Assembly (NCBI GenBank): GCA_040754295.1
Contig: JBFMCQ010000012.1
Coordinates: forward strand, 1 to 64,000
Reading direction: 5' to 3'
DNA: 64,000 nt
From: Solimonas sp040754295
GTDB taxonomy: Bacteria; Pseudomonadota; Gammaproteobacteria; Nevskiales; Nevskiaceae
This document shows, piece after piece, positions 54,041 through 64,000 of the stretch (its first letter is position 1; the number at the start of each line of letters is the position of its first letter). The notes below the pieces were generated by a model. It ran no database searches and was not told the origin of the DNA. It saw only the letters and a list, made by a program, of their open reading frames with translations. Position numbers and translations under genes: made by a program.

Positions 54041-54600
54041 CGGCGGAAGCTCAGCGCGGAGAAGTCGGGTCCGGAGCGGCGGGCGTGCGCCTCCTGCGAC
54101 AGGCGCTCGCCGAGCGCGCCGGCGGCGGCATCGTGATCGTGCCGGTGGCCGCCGCCGTAGGCGCCCGCTTCGGGCTCGAAGGCTTCGACGCACTCGGTCA
54201 CGACCAGGCCCAGCCGCAGCAGCAGCTCGCGCAGCACCGGATCCTGCTCCAGCAGCAGCGCGTCCGCTGAGAGTGCCAGCGGCACGTGGCGGTTGCCGAG
54301 GTGATAGGCCGCGCGCAGCAGCGAGAAGCCGGGGTCGCTGTCATCGGAGCGTGCGGTGACGCGGTACAGCGGCTCGGCCGCCGCACGCACGACGATCCGC
54401 TCACCGCTGTCCGCCAGCAGCACCTCGCCGCTGCGCAGCAGCGTGCCGCGCGGCAGCATGAGACCGACTTCCGTGCCGTCCTCGAGCGCCGCGCGCAGGC
54501 GGCTGCGCGCGCGCTCGGCGTAGGTCAGCACGAGCACCCGCGCCCCCGGCGGCGGCGGCGCATCCGCTGCGCGCTCGATGATGTTCAGCAGCGCCGCCAT
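54037..54600 (-). CDS. ureE: Urease accessory nickel chaperone UreE
   Basis: 187 aa from the ATG at 54600; a GTG at 54606 is also possible. An N-terminal peptide-binding domain and a C-terminal metal-binding domain are seen (YHLGNRHVPLALSADALLLEQDPVL with the conserved interface His). The tail is short and His/Asp-rich (GGGHRHDHD), so it should bind extra nickel. UreE passes Ni2+ to UreG. It begins 13 bp after ureC. Confidence 0.94.
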   Translation of the reverse strand: MAALLNIIERAADAPPPPGARVLVLTYAERARSRLRAALEDGTEVGLMLPRGTLLRSGEVLLADSGERIVVRAAAEPLYRVTARSDDSDPGFSLLRAAYHLGNRHVPLALSADALLLEQDPVLRELLLRLGLVVTECVEAFEPEAGAYGGGHRHDHDAAAGALGERLSQEAHARRSGPDFSALSFRR

Positions 54601-54613
54601 CGGCACAAACCCA

Positions 54614-56320
<1,707 letters not shown>

Positions 56321-56321
56321 C

Positions 56322-56633
56322 TCAGTTCCCCAGCGGTCCCGACACTTGCGCGTTGAAGCCGTAGACGATGCGATCGCCGGCCAGCGCGACCAGCTCGACG
56401 GTGCGCGCCTGCCCCGGCTCGAAGCGCACCGCGGTGCCGGCGGCGATGTTGAGCCGGAAGCCGCGCGCGGCTTCGCGGTCGAACGCGAGCGCCGCGTTGG
56501 TTTCGAAGAAGTGGTAGTGCGAGCCGACCTGCACCGGCCGGTCGCCGGTGTTGGTCACGCTCAGCGTGATCGTTGCGCGGCCGGCGTTGAGTTCGAGTGG
56601 GCCGGATTCGGGCAGCAGTTCACCGGGAATCAT
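56322..56633 (-). CDS. ureB: Urease beta subunit UreB
   Basis: 103 aa, the usual size for a separate beta subunit. Family segments: MIPGELLPESGPLELNAGR at the start, VTNTGDRPVQVGSHYHFFETN in the core and a short end with GFNAQVSGPLGN. Together with UreA and UreC it forms the (abc)3 urease. The ureA stop lies 11 bp upstream. Confidence 0.97.
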   Translation of the reverse strand: MIPGELLPESGPLELNAGRATITLSVTNTGDRPVQVGSHYHFFETNAALAFDREAARGFRLNIAAGTAVRFEPGQARTVELVALAGDRIVYGFNAQVSGPLGN

Positions 56634-56644
56634 GGGCGCGGTCC

Positions 56645-56947
56645 CTAGGCGATGGGGTTGTGGACGGTCACGAGCTTGGTGCCGTCGGGGAAGGTCGCTT
56701 CGACCTGGATGTCCGGGATCATCTCGGCGACCCCGTCCATGACCTCGTCGCGCGTCAGCAGCCCGCGGCCGCGGCTCATCAGCTCGGCGACGCTGCGGCC
56801 GTCGCGCGCGCCTTCCATGATCTCGGCGCTGATCAGCGCGACCGCTTCCGGATAGTTCAGCTTGAGGCCGCGCGCGCGGCGCCGCTCGGCGAGCAGCGCG
56901 GCGGTGAAGATCAGCAGCTTGTCCTTCTCTCTGGGAGTGAGCTCCAT
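56645..56947 (-). CDS. ureA: Urease gamma subunit UreA
   Basis: 100 aa, usual gamma-subunit size. It starts with MELTPREKDKLLIFTAALLA and has RRARGLKLNYPEAVALIS, EGARDGRSVAEL and a VEATFPDGTKLVTVHNPI end. The ATG shares one base with the ureD stop (TGATG), so translation is coupled. Confidence 0.97.
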   Translation of the reverse strand: MELTPREKDKLLIFTAALLAERRRARGLKLNYPEAVALISAEIMEGARDGRSVAELMSRGRGLLTRDEVMDGVAEMIPDIQVEATFPDGTKLVTVHNPIA

Positions 56948-57813
56948 CAGGTGCTCCAGATGCGCGGGGTGAGTGCGGGAAGCCCGAACAGCGCCGGCCG
57001 CAGCTGCGCCCAGACGGCGGTGAGCGCGGCGCGCACGCGCTCGGCGCAATCGCCGAGCACGCGCACGAGCAGCAGTCCGGGCAGCGGCTGCGTGCAGCCC
57101 ATGCGTAACGGCGGCGCGGCCGGAATCGCCCGGCACGCGGCGAGCAGCCCGTCGTCGAAAGCCGTGCCCAGCGCCCACAGCAGGCCGCTCACGTGCAGAC
57201 CATGCCAGCCGACGACGGACTGCAGCAGCGGATCGCTGCCGTCGATGCGGCTGCGCTCGGCCCACAGCGGGCGGCCGTCGCGCACGAGCTCGATGCGCTG
57301 CGACCAGCGGCCGTGCGCGAAGCGTTCGGCGCTGGCCTTGCGCCCGAGCACGACGATGTCCCAGCCGCAGCAGCGCGCGTCGCCGGCACAGTCGATACGC
57401 AGCGTCTGTGCGGCCTGCGCCCGATCGAAGACGATGCTCTCCTGCGGCAGCCATTCCAGCGCGGCGCCGGCGTCGACGCGCAGCGCGACATCCTGGCGCG
57501 CACCGCAGCCGGCGGCCTTGTACCACTTGCCGGCACCCGGCGTCGTCAGCAGCGCATGCGCACCGCGCCCGACCTCGAGCGCGATCTGCAGCGCATCGCC
57601 GCCGGCGATGCCGCCGGGCGGATGCAGCAGCAGCAGCTGCGCCGGCTTCGGCCCCTGCGGGTACAGCACTTTCTGAATACGCAGCGGCCCCTCGTGCGCG
57701 CAGTGCCGCAGCACGCTGCGGCCGTCGCGCAACGCCACCGACAGCGCCAGGCGCGCGTGCCAGTGCCGTCGCGCCCGGGCCCCCGGCAAGGCGTCCGCCG
57801 GCAGCGAGCGCAT
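56947..57813 (-). CDS. ureD: Urease accessory protein UreD
   Basis: 288 aa from the ATG at 57813. UreD features: VLYPQGPKPAQLLLLHPPGGIAGGD, TPGAGKWYKAAG, LEWLPQESIVFDRAQ and GWDIVVLGR. It scaffolds UreF/UreG on the apo-urease and probably forms the tunnel for nickel. It overlaps the small HupE-like gene upstream by one stretch of 3 bp and ureA downstream by 1 bp. Confidence 0.94.
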   Translation of the reverse strand: MRSLPADALPGARARRHWHARLALSVALRDGRSVLRHCAHEGPLRIQKVLYPQGPKPAQLLLLHPPGGIAGGDALQIALEVGRGAHALLTTPGAGKWYKAAGCGARQDVALRVDAGAALEWLPQESIVFDRAQAAQTLRIDCAGDARCCGWDIVVLGRKASAERFAHGRWSQRIELVRDGRPLWAERSRIDGSDPLLQSVVGWHGLHVSGLLWALGTAFDDGLLAACRAIPAAPPLRMGCTQPLPGLLLVRVLGDCAERVRAALTAVWAQLRPALFGLPALTPRIWST

Positions 57814-58064
57814 CAGCGCGCCTTGCGCCACAGCCAGACGCCGGCGCCCACGGCCACGGCGAGCACCAGTGCGTGCTCCGCACCGAGCCAGGCGTGCAGG
57901 AAACCGCCATGCGGACCGCTGTCGCCGTGTCCCGGGTGCGCCTGCGTCGCCGGGGCGAGCGCGAGCAGCAGATGAAACACCAGCAGCTCCAGGCGCCGAC
58001 GCCGTCGCATTCGCTGCACTGCCCGAGCTGCAGGCCGCACGCGCTTGTCCATATCGACCCTCAT
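57813..58064 (-). CDS. Very short HupE/UreJ-like membrane peptide
   Basis: 83 aa from the ATG at 58064 (GGAGAG 5-8 nt upstream); an upstream in-frame GTG at 58082 overlaps that SD. A signal-like helix (LELLVFHLLLALAPATQAHPGHG) and then GGFLHAWLGAEHALVLAVAVGAGVWLW form one further membrane helix. HPGHG followed by FLH...LxxxEHxLxLxxVGxW mirrors the first quarter of HupE/UreJ nickel-transport proteins, usually near 190 aa. Its stop overlaps the ureD start, so it belongs to the urease operon. Nickel handling is inferred. It may be a remnant or a functional minimal form. Confidence 0.6.
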   Translation of the reverse strand: MRVDMDKRVRPAARAVQRMRRRRRLELLVFHLLLALAPATQAHPGHGDSGPHGGFLHAWLGAEHALVLAVAVGAGVWLWRKAR

Positions 58065-58082
58065 CACGCTCTCTCCTCTCAC

Positions 58083-59000
58083 TTACGGATTCAAAATACG
58101 CACCGCGCGCGCCGCCGCGGCCGCGCGGTTCTCGACGCCGAGCTTGGCGAACACCTGCTCCAGGTGCTTGTTCACCGTGCGCGGGCTGATGCCGAGAATC
58201 TCGCTGATCTCGCGGTTGGATTTGCCGCGGCTGATCCAGACCAGCACGTCGGCCTCGCGCGCCGTCAATGCGAACGCCTCCTGCAGCGCGCGCTCGCAGC
58301 GGCCGGGGCTGACATCGGCGAGGCGGAACAGCAGCTCCGCGGGGCCGGTGGACGCAACGCAGCTCAGTTCCAGGCGCCGGCCGTCGATCTCGATGAAACT
58401 GCTGCCACTCTCGCCGCCGTCGGCGCGCAGCCGCAGCAGGCGCTCGACCAGCACGTCCGGCAGGCACTGCGGCGGCGTCTGCGGGAACAGTGCGGCGAGC
58501 AGCTGTGCCGCGCGCGGCGTGCACCACTGCAGTCGGCCCTCGCGATCGGTCGACAGCAGATAGCGGCCGGTGGCGTCGAGCGCCGCGCGCGTGCCCTGGG
58601 CGATGCGCGCATTGGCCAGATGCACGCGGATGCGCGCGAGCAGCTCGTCGACGACGATCGGCTTGGTGACGTAGTCGACCCCGCCGGCCTCGAGCCCCTT
58701 GACGACGTGCCAGCTCTCCGCGAGGCCGGTCATGAAGATCACCGGCACGTGCACGAGCCCCTTGTCCTGTTTGAGCCGGCGGCAGGTTTCGAAGCCGTCG
58801 ATGCCGGGCATGACCGCGTCCATCAGGATCAGATCCGGCGTGATCTGCTCGACCAGCGACAGCGCGCTCATGCCGTCGGTGGCGACCAGCACGGTGACGC
58901 CGGTCTGATCGAGCGTGTCGGTCAGAAAGCTCAGGTTGCCCGGCGTGTCGTCGACGACGAGCACGATGTCGCGGCGCGCCGGTCCGGGCTCAGCCATCAT
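58083..59000 (-). CDS. LuxR-type response regulator
   Basis: 305 aa. An N-terminal receiver (about 10-130) has VLVVDDTPGNLSFL, the phosphoacceptor Asp in DLILMDAVMPGIDG and TKPIVVDEL. A middle PAS-like linker (about 140-235) follows, then a LuxR helix-turn-helix (about 240-305: LTAREADVLVWISRGKSNREISEIL, then ISPRTVNKHLEQVFAKLGVENR). It should bind DNA when phosphorylated. The ATG at 59000 overlaps the kinase stop by 11 bp. The LuxR gene, the small HupE-like gene (18 bp away) and the urease genes may form one operon. Confidence 0.93.
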   Translation of the reverse strand: MMAEPGPARRDIVLVVDDTPGNLSFLTDTLDQTGVTVLVATDGMSALSLVEQITPDLILMDAVMPGIDGFETCRRLKQDKGLVHVPVIFMTGLAESWHVVKGLEAGGVDYVTKPIVVDELLARIRVHLANARIAQGTRAALDATGRYLLSTDREGRLQWCTPRAAQLLAALFPQTPPQCLPDVLVERLLRLRADGGESGSSFIEIDGRRLELSCVASTGPAELLFRLADVSPGRCERALQEAFALTAREADVLVWISRGKSNREISEILGISPRTVNKHLEQVFAKLGVENRAAAAARAVRILNP

Positions 59001-62000
59001 GGCGGACCTCTGCGCGCATGCCGTCGAGCAGGCTGACGTAGGCCTTCAGGTCGAACTCGGCGACGAGCCGCTGCAGGCGCGCCGCGAACGCACCGCTGTC
59101 CGGCTCGGCGGCTTCCATCTCGCGCAGCTTGGCTTCGATGCCGCGCACGTGGCCGATGCGGCCGAGCTGCAGCAGCTCGTCGACGAAGCGCCGTACACCC
59201 GGCGGCGGGCGCTCGTCGACGTCGGGTGCGGACGCCGGCGGCGGTGGCGGCATCTCGCCGCCGTAGACCCAGCGCAGGTCGAGCAGCGCGCGCACGCGCT
59301 CGAGCAGCGCATCGATGTCGATCGGTTTGATCAGGAAGGCGTCGTGCGGCGCGTTGCGCTCACCGCCGCGGCTGTAGTCGTGCGCGTTCGCCGAGACCAT
59401 CATGATCTTCGGCTGTGGCGGCTCCAGCGCGCGCAGCGCGGCGGCGACTTCCCAGCCGCTCATGCCGGGCATCGCGATGTCGAGCATCACCAGCTGCGGC
59501 CGGCATTCGCTGGCCAGCTCCAGACAGCCGAGACCGTCGGCGGCCATGAACAGCTCGAAGCCGAGCGGGCGCAGCACGCCTTCGACGAGGCCGCGGTGCA
59601 CCGGATCATCGTCGGCGATCAGCACGCGCGCGCGCGGGCCGAGGTAGCCGGCGACGCGCCGGCGCTCGTGCGCGGCCGCGCCGGCGGCGCTCGCCTCCGA
59701 CAAGTACAGACGCACGAGAAAGCTGCTGCCTGCGCCCGGCGTGCTGCGCACGGAGATCTCGCCGCCCATGATCTGCACGAGGACCTTGGTGATCGTCAGG
59801 CCCAGGCCGACGCCGGGCACCGCGTGCACGCCCGGCATGCCGCCGCGCTCGAACGGCTTGAAGATCTCATCGAGATCGTCCGGGCGAATGCCGATGCCGC
59901 TGTCGACGATCTCCAGCTCGGCCACCTGGCTGCTCGGGTAGCGCACGATCAGGCCGACGTGGCCGCGCTGCGTGTACTTGACCGCGTTGGACAGCAGGTT
60001 GATCAGGATCTGGCGCAGGCGCTTCTGGTCGGCATGCACATAGGCCGGCAGCTGCCCCGGCCGCTGGTAGCGAAACTCGATGCCCTTCGCCGCCGCCTGC
60101 ACGCGGAACATGTCGGCGATCTGGTCGAGGAGCTCGGCCAGCGGCACCTTGTCGCGCGCCAGGCGCAGCAGGCCGCTTTCGATCTTGGAGATGTCGAGCA
60201 GGCCGTCGACCAGGTTCGACAGATGCGCGGCGCTGCGGCGGATCACCTGGATCGCACTCTCAGGCCGCGCGGTGCCGCGCTCGAGCAGCTGTGCGTAGCC
60301 GAGAATCGCGTTCAGCGGCGAGCGGATCTCGTGGCTCATGCCGACGATGTAGCGGCTCTTCGCTTCGTTGGCGTTCTCGGCGAGCTCCTTGGCCTTCTGC
60401 AATGCGGCGTCGGTGCGCTCGTGCGCGGCGATCTCCTCCATCAGCATCGCCGTCTGCCGCTGCGTCTCCTGCTCGGCGGCGTGGCGGCTGTGCTGCGCCA
60501 GCACCAGCAGCCAGGCCGAGACGCCGGAAACGATCAGCAGCGCGAAGAACACCATGGCGAGGACATCGCGCACCGCCTCTGCATGCTCGGGTGCCGCGCC
60601 GACGTACTGCAGGTAGATGACGGTGAGCAGAAAGCCGATCACCAGGTTCAGCAGCACGAAGATGCCGACGAAGTGCCCGGTGCTCGGGTGCACGGCCTCG
60701 GCGACACGCTGCGGCAGCAGCCGCCGCAGTGCAAGCCCGAGCTGCTGGCCGAAACGGCTGTCCTGCTTGCAGACGTCGTGGCAGCGCGCTTCGAGCGTGC
60801 AGCACAGCGAGCAGATCGGTCCGGCATAGGCCGGGCACAGCGCCATGTCACTGTGCTCGAACACGTTCTCGCAGATCACGCAGCGGATCTCCGGCGTCCG
60901 CTCGAAGTCGCCGGGCCTGCGCGCGATGTACCAGCGCCCGCGCGTCCGCCACGCGATCAGCGGGGCGAGCGCAAAGGCCACACCGAAGCCGAGAAACGGC
61001 GAGAGCGCCTGCGCCATCGTGCCCAGCGCGCCGACGAAGGCGGCGGTGGACACGATCACCGAGCCGAGCATCGCCCCGACGCCGACCGGGTTGATGTCGT
61101 ACAGGTGCGCGCGCTTGAACTCGATCGCCGGCGGCGACCAGCCGACGCGCTTGTTGATGACCAGGTCCGCGGTCAGGGCGCCGATCCAGGCGACGGCGAA
61201 GTTCGCGTACAGCATCAGCACGCCTTCGATCACGCGCAGGATGCCGACTTCCATCAGCAGCAGCGCCAGCAGCACGTTGAACACCAGCCAGACCACGCGG
61301 CCCGGATGCGCGTGCGTGAGCCGCGAGAAGAAGTTCGACCAGGCGATCGAGCCGGCGTAGGCGTTGGTGACGTTGATCTTGAGCTGGCAGACGATGACGA
61401 AGACCGCGGTCAGCGCCAGCGCGACCGCCGGCGAGCCGAAGGTTTCGCCAAAGGCGACGAAGAACATCTGCGAGGGATCGGCCGCGCGCGCCTCGGGCAC
61501 GCCCCGGCTCAGCGCGAAGTACGCGAGAAACGAGCCGGTGAGCAGCTTGAATCCGCCCATGAACACCCAGCCGGGGCCGCTCGTGACCGTGGCCAGCCAC
61601 CAGCGCCGGCGGCCGATGCGTTCGCGGTCCGGCAGAAAGCGCAGGTAGTCGGCCTGCTCGCCGATCTGCGGCAGCAGCGACAGCAGCGTCGAGGCGCAGA
61701 TCGCGAACAGCACCGGATCGAGCCCGCCGTCGGCGCTGCCGCTGCGACCCGCGAACGCCGTCCAGCCGCCCAGGGCGCTGCCGTCGGCGAGCAAAAAACC
61801 CAGCGCGGCGAACTGCAGCAGCAGCCAGAGCGGCTGGGTCACGAACTGCACACGGCTGATCATGCGGATGCCGTAGATCGCGATCGGGATCACCACCAGC
61901 GAGCTGAAAATGTGCGCGGCCCACAGCGGAATGCCGAACACCAGTTCGAGCGCGCCCGACATGATGCTGGCCTCGATCGCGAGCAGCAGGAAGGTGAACG

Positions 62001-62463
62001 AGGCGTAGATCAGCGAGGTGATCGTCGAGCCCATGTAGCCGAAGCCGGCGCCGCGCGTCAGCAGATCGACGTCCAGACCGTAGCGCGCCGCGTAGCGCGC
62101 GATCGGCATGCCGATCAGGAACATCAGCGCGCAGACGATGACGATGGCCGTCGCCGCGTTGGCAAAGCCGTAGGCCAGCGTCAGCGTGCCGCCGATCGCC
62201 TCGCAGGCCAGAAACGAGATCGCGCCGTAGGCGGTGTGGGCGACCCGCGACGGCGAGTACTTGCGCGCCTTGTCGGCGGTGTAGCGCAGCGCGTAGTCCT
62301 CCAGCGTCTGGCTGGCGACCCATTTGTTGTACTGGCGGCGCTCGCGCAGGATGCGCTGCCGCGGCTGCGATCCTCCCGCGCGCAGCCCCGCCGCCTCGAG
62401 ATGTCCGGTCTGCACGTCATCCATGTTGCCCATTGCCGCCGGTTTTGCATCTACGTCAAACAC
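58990..62463 (-). CDS. Transporter-fused hybrid sensor histidine kinase (NCS1/CodB-like membrane domain)
   Basis: 1157 aa; GTG start at 62463 taken, ATGs at residues 11 and 14 are alternatives. Residues about 60-480 hold roughly twelve membrane helices resembling NCS1 (purine/cytosine/allantoin) permeases (ACEAIGGTLTLAYGFANAA, LTRGAGFGYMGSTITSLIY). About 500-540 is a Cys-rich, zinc-finger-like segment (CVICENVF, CSLCCTLEARCHDVC). Two more membrane helices follow (about 565-625), then a coiled coil, HisKA with GMSHEIRSPLNAILGY, HATPase (LSNAVKYT, DSGIGIRPDD, GVGLGLTITK) and a receiver (Asp in VMLDIAMPGMSG). It probably senses a purine/urea-related substrate. The stop overlaps the LuxR gene. 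Confidence 0.88.
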   Translation of the reverse strand: MFDVDAKPAAMGNMDDVQTGHLEAAGLRAGGSQPRQRILRERRQYNKWVASQTLEDYALRYTADKARKYSPSRVAHTAYGAISFLACEAIGGTLTLAYGFANAATAIVIVCALMFLIGMPIARYAARYGLDVDLLTRGAGFGYMGSTITSLIYASFTFLLLAIEASIMSGALELVFGIPLWAAHIFSSLVVIPIAIYGIRMISRVQFVTQPLWLLLQFAALGFLLADGSALGGWTAFAGRSGSADGGLDPVLFAICASTLLSLLPQIGEQADYLRFLPDRERIGRRRWWLATVTSGPGWVFMGGFKLLTGSFLAYFALSRGVPEARAADPSQMFFVAFGETFGSPAVALALTAVFVIVCQLKINVTNAYAGSIAWSNFFSRLTHAHPGRVVWLVFNVLLALLLMEVGILRVIEGVLMLYANFAVAWIGALTADLVINKRVGWSPPAIEFKRAHLYDINPVGVGAMLGSVIVSTAAFVGALGTMAQALSPFLGFGVAFALAPLIAWRTRGRWYIARRPGDFERTPEIRCVICENVFEHSDMALCPAYAGPICSLCCTLEARCHDVCKQDSRFGQQLGLALRRLLPQRVAEAVHPSTGHFVGIFVLLNLVIGFLLTVIYLQYVGAAPEHAEAVRDVLAMVFFALLIVSGVSAWLLVLAQHSRHAAEQETQRQTAMLMEEIAAHERTDAALQKAKELAENANEAKSRYIVGMSHEIRSPLNAILGYAQLLERGTARPESAIQVIRRSAAHLSNLVDGLLDISKIESGLLRLARDKVPLAELLDQIADMFRVQAAAKGIEFRYQRPGQLPAYVHADQKRLRQILINLLSNAVKYTQRGHVGLIVRYPSSQVAELEIVDSGIGIRPDDLDEIFKPFERGGMPGVHAVPGVGLGLTITKVLVQIMGGEISVRSTPGAGSSFLVRLYLSEASAAGAAAHERRRVAGYLGPRARVLIADDDPVHRGLVEGVLRPLGFELFMAADGLGCLELASECRPQLVMLDIAMPGMSGWEVAAALRALEPPQPKIMMVSANAHDYSRGGERNAPHDAFLIKPIDIDALLERVRALLDLRWVYGGEMPPPPPASAPDVDERPPPGVRRFVDELLQLGRIGHVRGIEAKLREMEAAEPDSGAFAARLQRLVAEFDLKAYVSLLDGMRAEVRHDG

Positions 62464-62564
62464 CCCACCCCCCTACGCCAATCACCCCATGGGCGCGGCC
62501 GCATGGCATCCCTAGCCTGATGCGGGAGTCGGGGGCATCAGCGGTTTTGGGGGCGGCGGCCACG

Positions 62565-62581
62565 TGCACCATTTTGAAGCA
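62565..62581 (+). promoter_or_regulatory. NtrC-like dyad upstream of urtA, tentative
   Basis: TGCACCATTTTGAAGCA has a perfect left half (TGCACCA) and a 5/7 match in the right half (TGAAGCA against TGGTGCA) to the NtrC site TGCACCA-N3-TGGTGCA. It lies about 113-129 bp before the urtA start, between the divergent kinase and urtA genes. I could not find a convincing sigma-54 -24/-12 pair, so this is weak. Confidence 0.35.
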
Positions 62582-62693
62582 CGGACTGTGCCAGGAGCCG
62601 CAAGCCTGCGTCGTTCGAGGCCCTTCCTTTGCCGGCTGGGGAAGCCCGTGCCGGTCCACGGGTGCGCAGTTACGAGAATCACGGAGAGTGTGA

Positions 62694-63974
62694 ATGGCAA
62701 ACATCAAAGTCAGAACGCTACTGGCGGGGGTCGCGCTCGGCGCGGCCGGTTTCGCGGCGCAGGCCGCCGACACGATCAAGGTCGGCGTGCTGCACTCGCT
62801 GTCCGGCACGATGGCGATCTCGGAAACCACGCTCAAGGACACGGTCCTGATGATGGTCGACGAGCAAAACAAGAAGGGCGGCCTGCTCGGCAAGAAGCTC
62901 GAAGCCGTGGTCGTGGATCCGGCCTCGAACTGGCCGTTGTTCGCCGAAAAGGCGCGCGAGCTGCTGGCGAAGGAAAAGGTCGACGTGGTCTTCGGCTGCT
63001 GGACCTCGGTGTCGCGCAAGAGCGTGCTGCCGGTATTCGAGGAACTCAACGGCCTGCTGTTCTACCCGGTGCAGTACGAGGGCGAGGAATCGTCGAAGAA
63101 CGTGTTCTACACCGGCGCGGCGCCGAACCAGCAGGCGATCCCGGCCGTCGACTACCTGATGAACGACCTCGAGGTCGAGCGCTGGGTGCTCGCCGGTACC
63201 GACTACGTCTACCCGCGCACGACCAACAAGATCCTCGAGGCCTATCTCAAGGCCAAGGGCGTGGCCGCCGGCGACATCATGATCAACTACACGCCGTTCG
63301 GGCATTCCGACTGGCAGTCGATCGTCTCCGACATCAAGAAGTTCGGCAGCGCCGGCAAGAAGACCGCGGTGGTCTCGACGATCAACGGCGACGCCAACGT
63401 GCCGTTCTACAAGGAGCTCGCCAACCAGCAGATCTCCGCCGAGGACATCCCGGTGGTCGCGTTCTCGGTCGGCGAGGAGGAGCTGGCCGGCCTCGACACC
63501 GAGCCGCTGGTCGGTCATCTCGCCGCGTGGAACTACTTCATGTCGATCGACACGCCGGCGAACAAGGCGGCGATCGAGACCTGGCACAAGTTCATCAAGA
63601 ACGACAAGCGCACCTTCAACGACCCGATGGAAGCGACGGTGATCGGCTTCAACCTCTGGGCCAAGGCGGTCGAGAAGGCCAAGACCACCGCGGTCGACAA
63701 GGTCCATGACGCGATCATCGGCCTCGAAGTGCCGAACCTGACCGGCGGTACCGCGAAGATGCTGCCGAACCACCACCTGACCAAGCCGGTGTTCATCGGC
63801 GAGATCCGCGACGACGGCCAGTTCGACGTGGTCTGGCAGACCGAAGGCGAAGTGCCGGGAGACGCCTGGTCCGACTACCTCGAAGGCTCGAAAGACATCG
63901 AGGCGGACTGGGTGACGCTCAAGTGCGGCAACTACAACACGAAGACCAAGAAGTGCTCGGGACAGAACTACTGA
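62694..63974 (+). CDS. urtA: Urea ABC transporter substrate-binding protein UrtA
   Basis: 426 aa, complete, with GGAGAG 6-8 nt upstream. A Sec signal (TLLAGVALGAAGFAAQA, cleavage after AQA) precedes a type I periplasmic-binding fold: VGVLHSLSGTMAISETTLKD, VVFGCWTSVSRKSVLPVFE, NGLLFYPVQYEGEESSKN, YVYPRTTNKILEAYL and WQTEGEVPGDAWSDYL. These are strongly conserved in UrtA. It binds urea for the UrtBCDE permease. The divergent urease/kinase operon lies 230 bp away, so the locus couples import, sensing and hydrolysis; urtB is expected just beyond the window. Confidence 0.97.
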   Translation: MANIKVRTLLAGVALGAAGFAAQAADTIKVGVLHSLSGTMAISETTLKDTVLMMVDEQNKKGGLLGKKLEAVVVDPASNWPLFAEKARELLAKEKVDVVFGCWTSVSRKSVLPVFEELNGLLFYPVQYEGEESSKNVFYTGAAPNQQAIPAVDYLMNDLEVERWVLAGTDYVYPRTTNKILEAYLKAKGVAAGDIMINYTPFGHSDWQSIVSDIKKFGSAGKKTAVVSTINGDANVPFYKELANQQISAEDIPVVAFSVGEEELAGLDTEPLVGHLAAWNYFMSIDTPANKAAIETWHKFIKNDKRTFNDPMEATVIGFNLWAKAVEKAKTTAVDKVHDAIIGLEVPNLTGGTAKMLPNHHLTKPVFIGEIRDDGQFDVVWQTEGEVPGDAWSDYLEGSKDIEADWVTLKCGNYNTKTKKCSGQNY

Positions 63975-64000
63975 TCCCGGCCTGAGCAAGCAGGACCTCT

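Noticed and set aside
62446..62459. TTGACGTAGATGCA on the minus strand as a fourth FNR/DNR box
   Set aside because: The right half is poor (ATGCA against NTCAA), no -10 fits at the expected spacing, and it lies within the likely coding start of the kinase.
58915..62520. 1201-codon plus-strand frame opposite the hybrid kinase
   Set aside because: Very rich in Arg, His, Gln and Asp, typical of the antisense of a membrane/kinase gene; the minus strand has clear domains.
62620..62693. Sigma-54 promoter before urtA
   Set aside because: No GG-N10-GC pair with TGGCAC/TTGC-like halves was found; only a tentative NtrC-like dyad is reported.

Overview
The window is a high-GC (about two-thirds or more G+C by eye) bacterial chromosome segment. 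It is gene-dense, with short intergenic gaps, many GTG starts and 1-4 bp stop/start overlaps. Gene content (RdgC, a quinol-type NorB, AniA-like NirK with a fused cytochrome c, WS/DGAT wax ester synthase, DUF4404, DUF465, a SET-domain protein, many c-di-GMP proteins) suggests a gammaproteobacterium of the Nevskiales/Solimonadaceae or Xanthomonadales kind. That placement is inference. No rRNA, tRNA, CRISPR array, prophage or transposase was seen.

Layout. 0.1-3.8 kb: cold-shock protein, slipin plus NfeD-type membrane protease, and a conserved protein of unknown function. 3.8-8.9 kb: GlxA-like regulator divergent from a methyltransferase, a DUF885 lipoprotein, the ribosome-rescue factor ArfB and a DUF465 protein. 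9-18.7 kb: a PAS-GAF-GGDEF-EAL protein, a GNAT-like protein, an orphan FabH, a lipoprotein hydrolase, a cupin, a diguanylate cyclase, DUF4404 and a histone H1-like Lys/Ala-rich protein. 18.8-22.9 kb: P-type ATPase, sirtuin and peroxiredoxin. 23.0-28.6 kb: a compact denitrification operon (norB-nirK-nirV-sco-sirB-like) behind a near-perfect FNR/DNR box. 28.7-36 kb: fused 5-oxoprolinase, WS/DGAT, mutarotase, flavodoxin-like protein and SET-domain protein.

36-48.8 kb is a signalling island. It has a multi-PAS kinase, a ShlB/FhaC-like outer-membrane protein without a visible signal peptide, two GAF proteins with degenerate output domains, three related ECF sigma factors without anti-sigma genes, two response regulators, and a secreted Gly/Ala-rich protein. 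One response-regulator/PAS/GGDEF/EAL gene is cut in two by a 34-bp insert flanked by 37-bp direct repeats; the insert supplies a stop, a Shine-Dalgarno sequence and a new start.

49-52.7 kb: second cold-shock gene, rdgC, a histidine phosphatase, a DNA glycosylase and gloA. 52.7-64 kb: a urea locus. On the minus strand run a transporter-like hybrid histidine kinase, its LuxR-type regulator, a very small HupE/UreJ-like protein and ureD-A-B-C-E-F-G. Divergent on the plus strand is urtA, the first gene of a urea ABC transporter that continues past the window.

Three FNR/DNR-like boxes (before the P-type ATPase, norB and WS/DGAT) have the spacing expected of class II activator promoters. This suggests one oxygen- or NO-responsive regulon covering ion transport, denitrification and storage-lipid synthesis. 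The two cold-shock genes share a conserved 5' leader.
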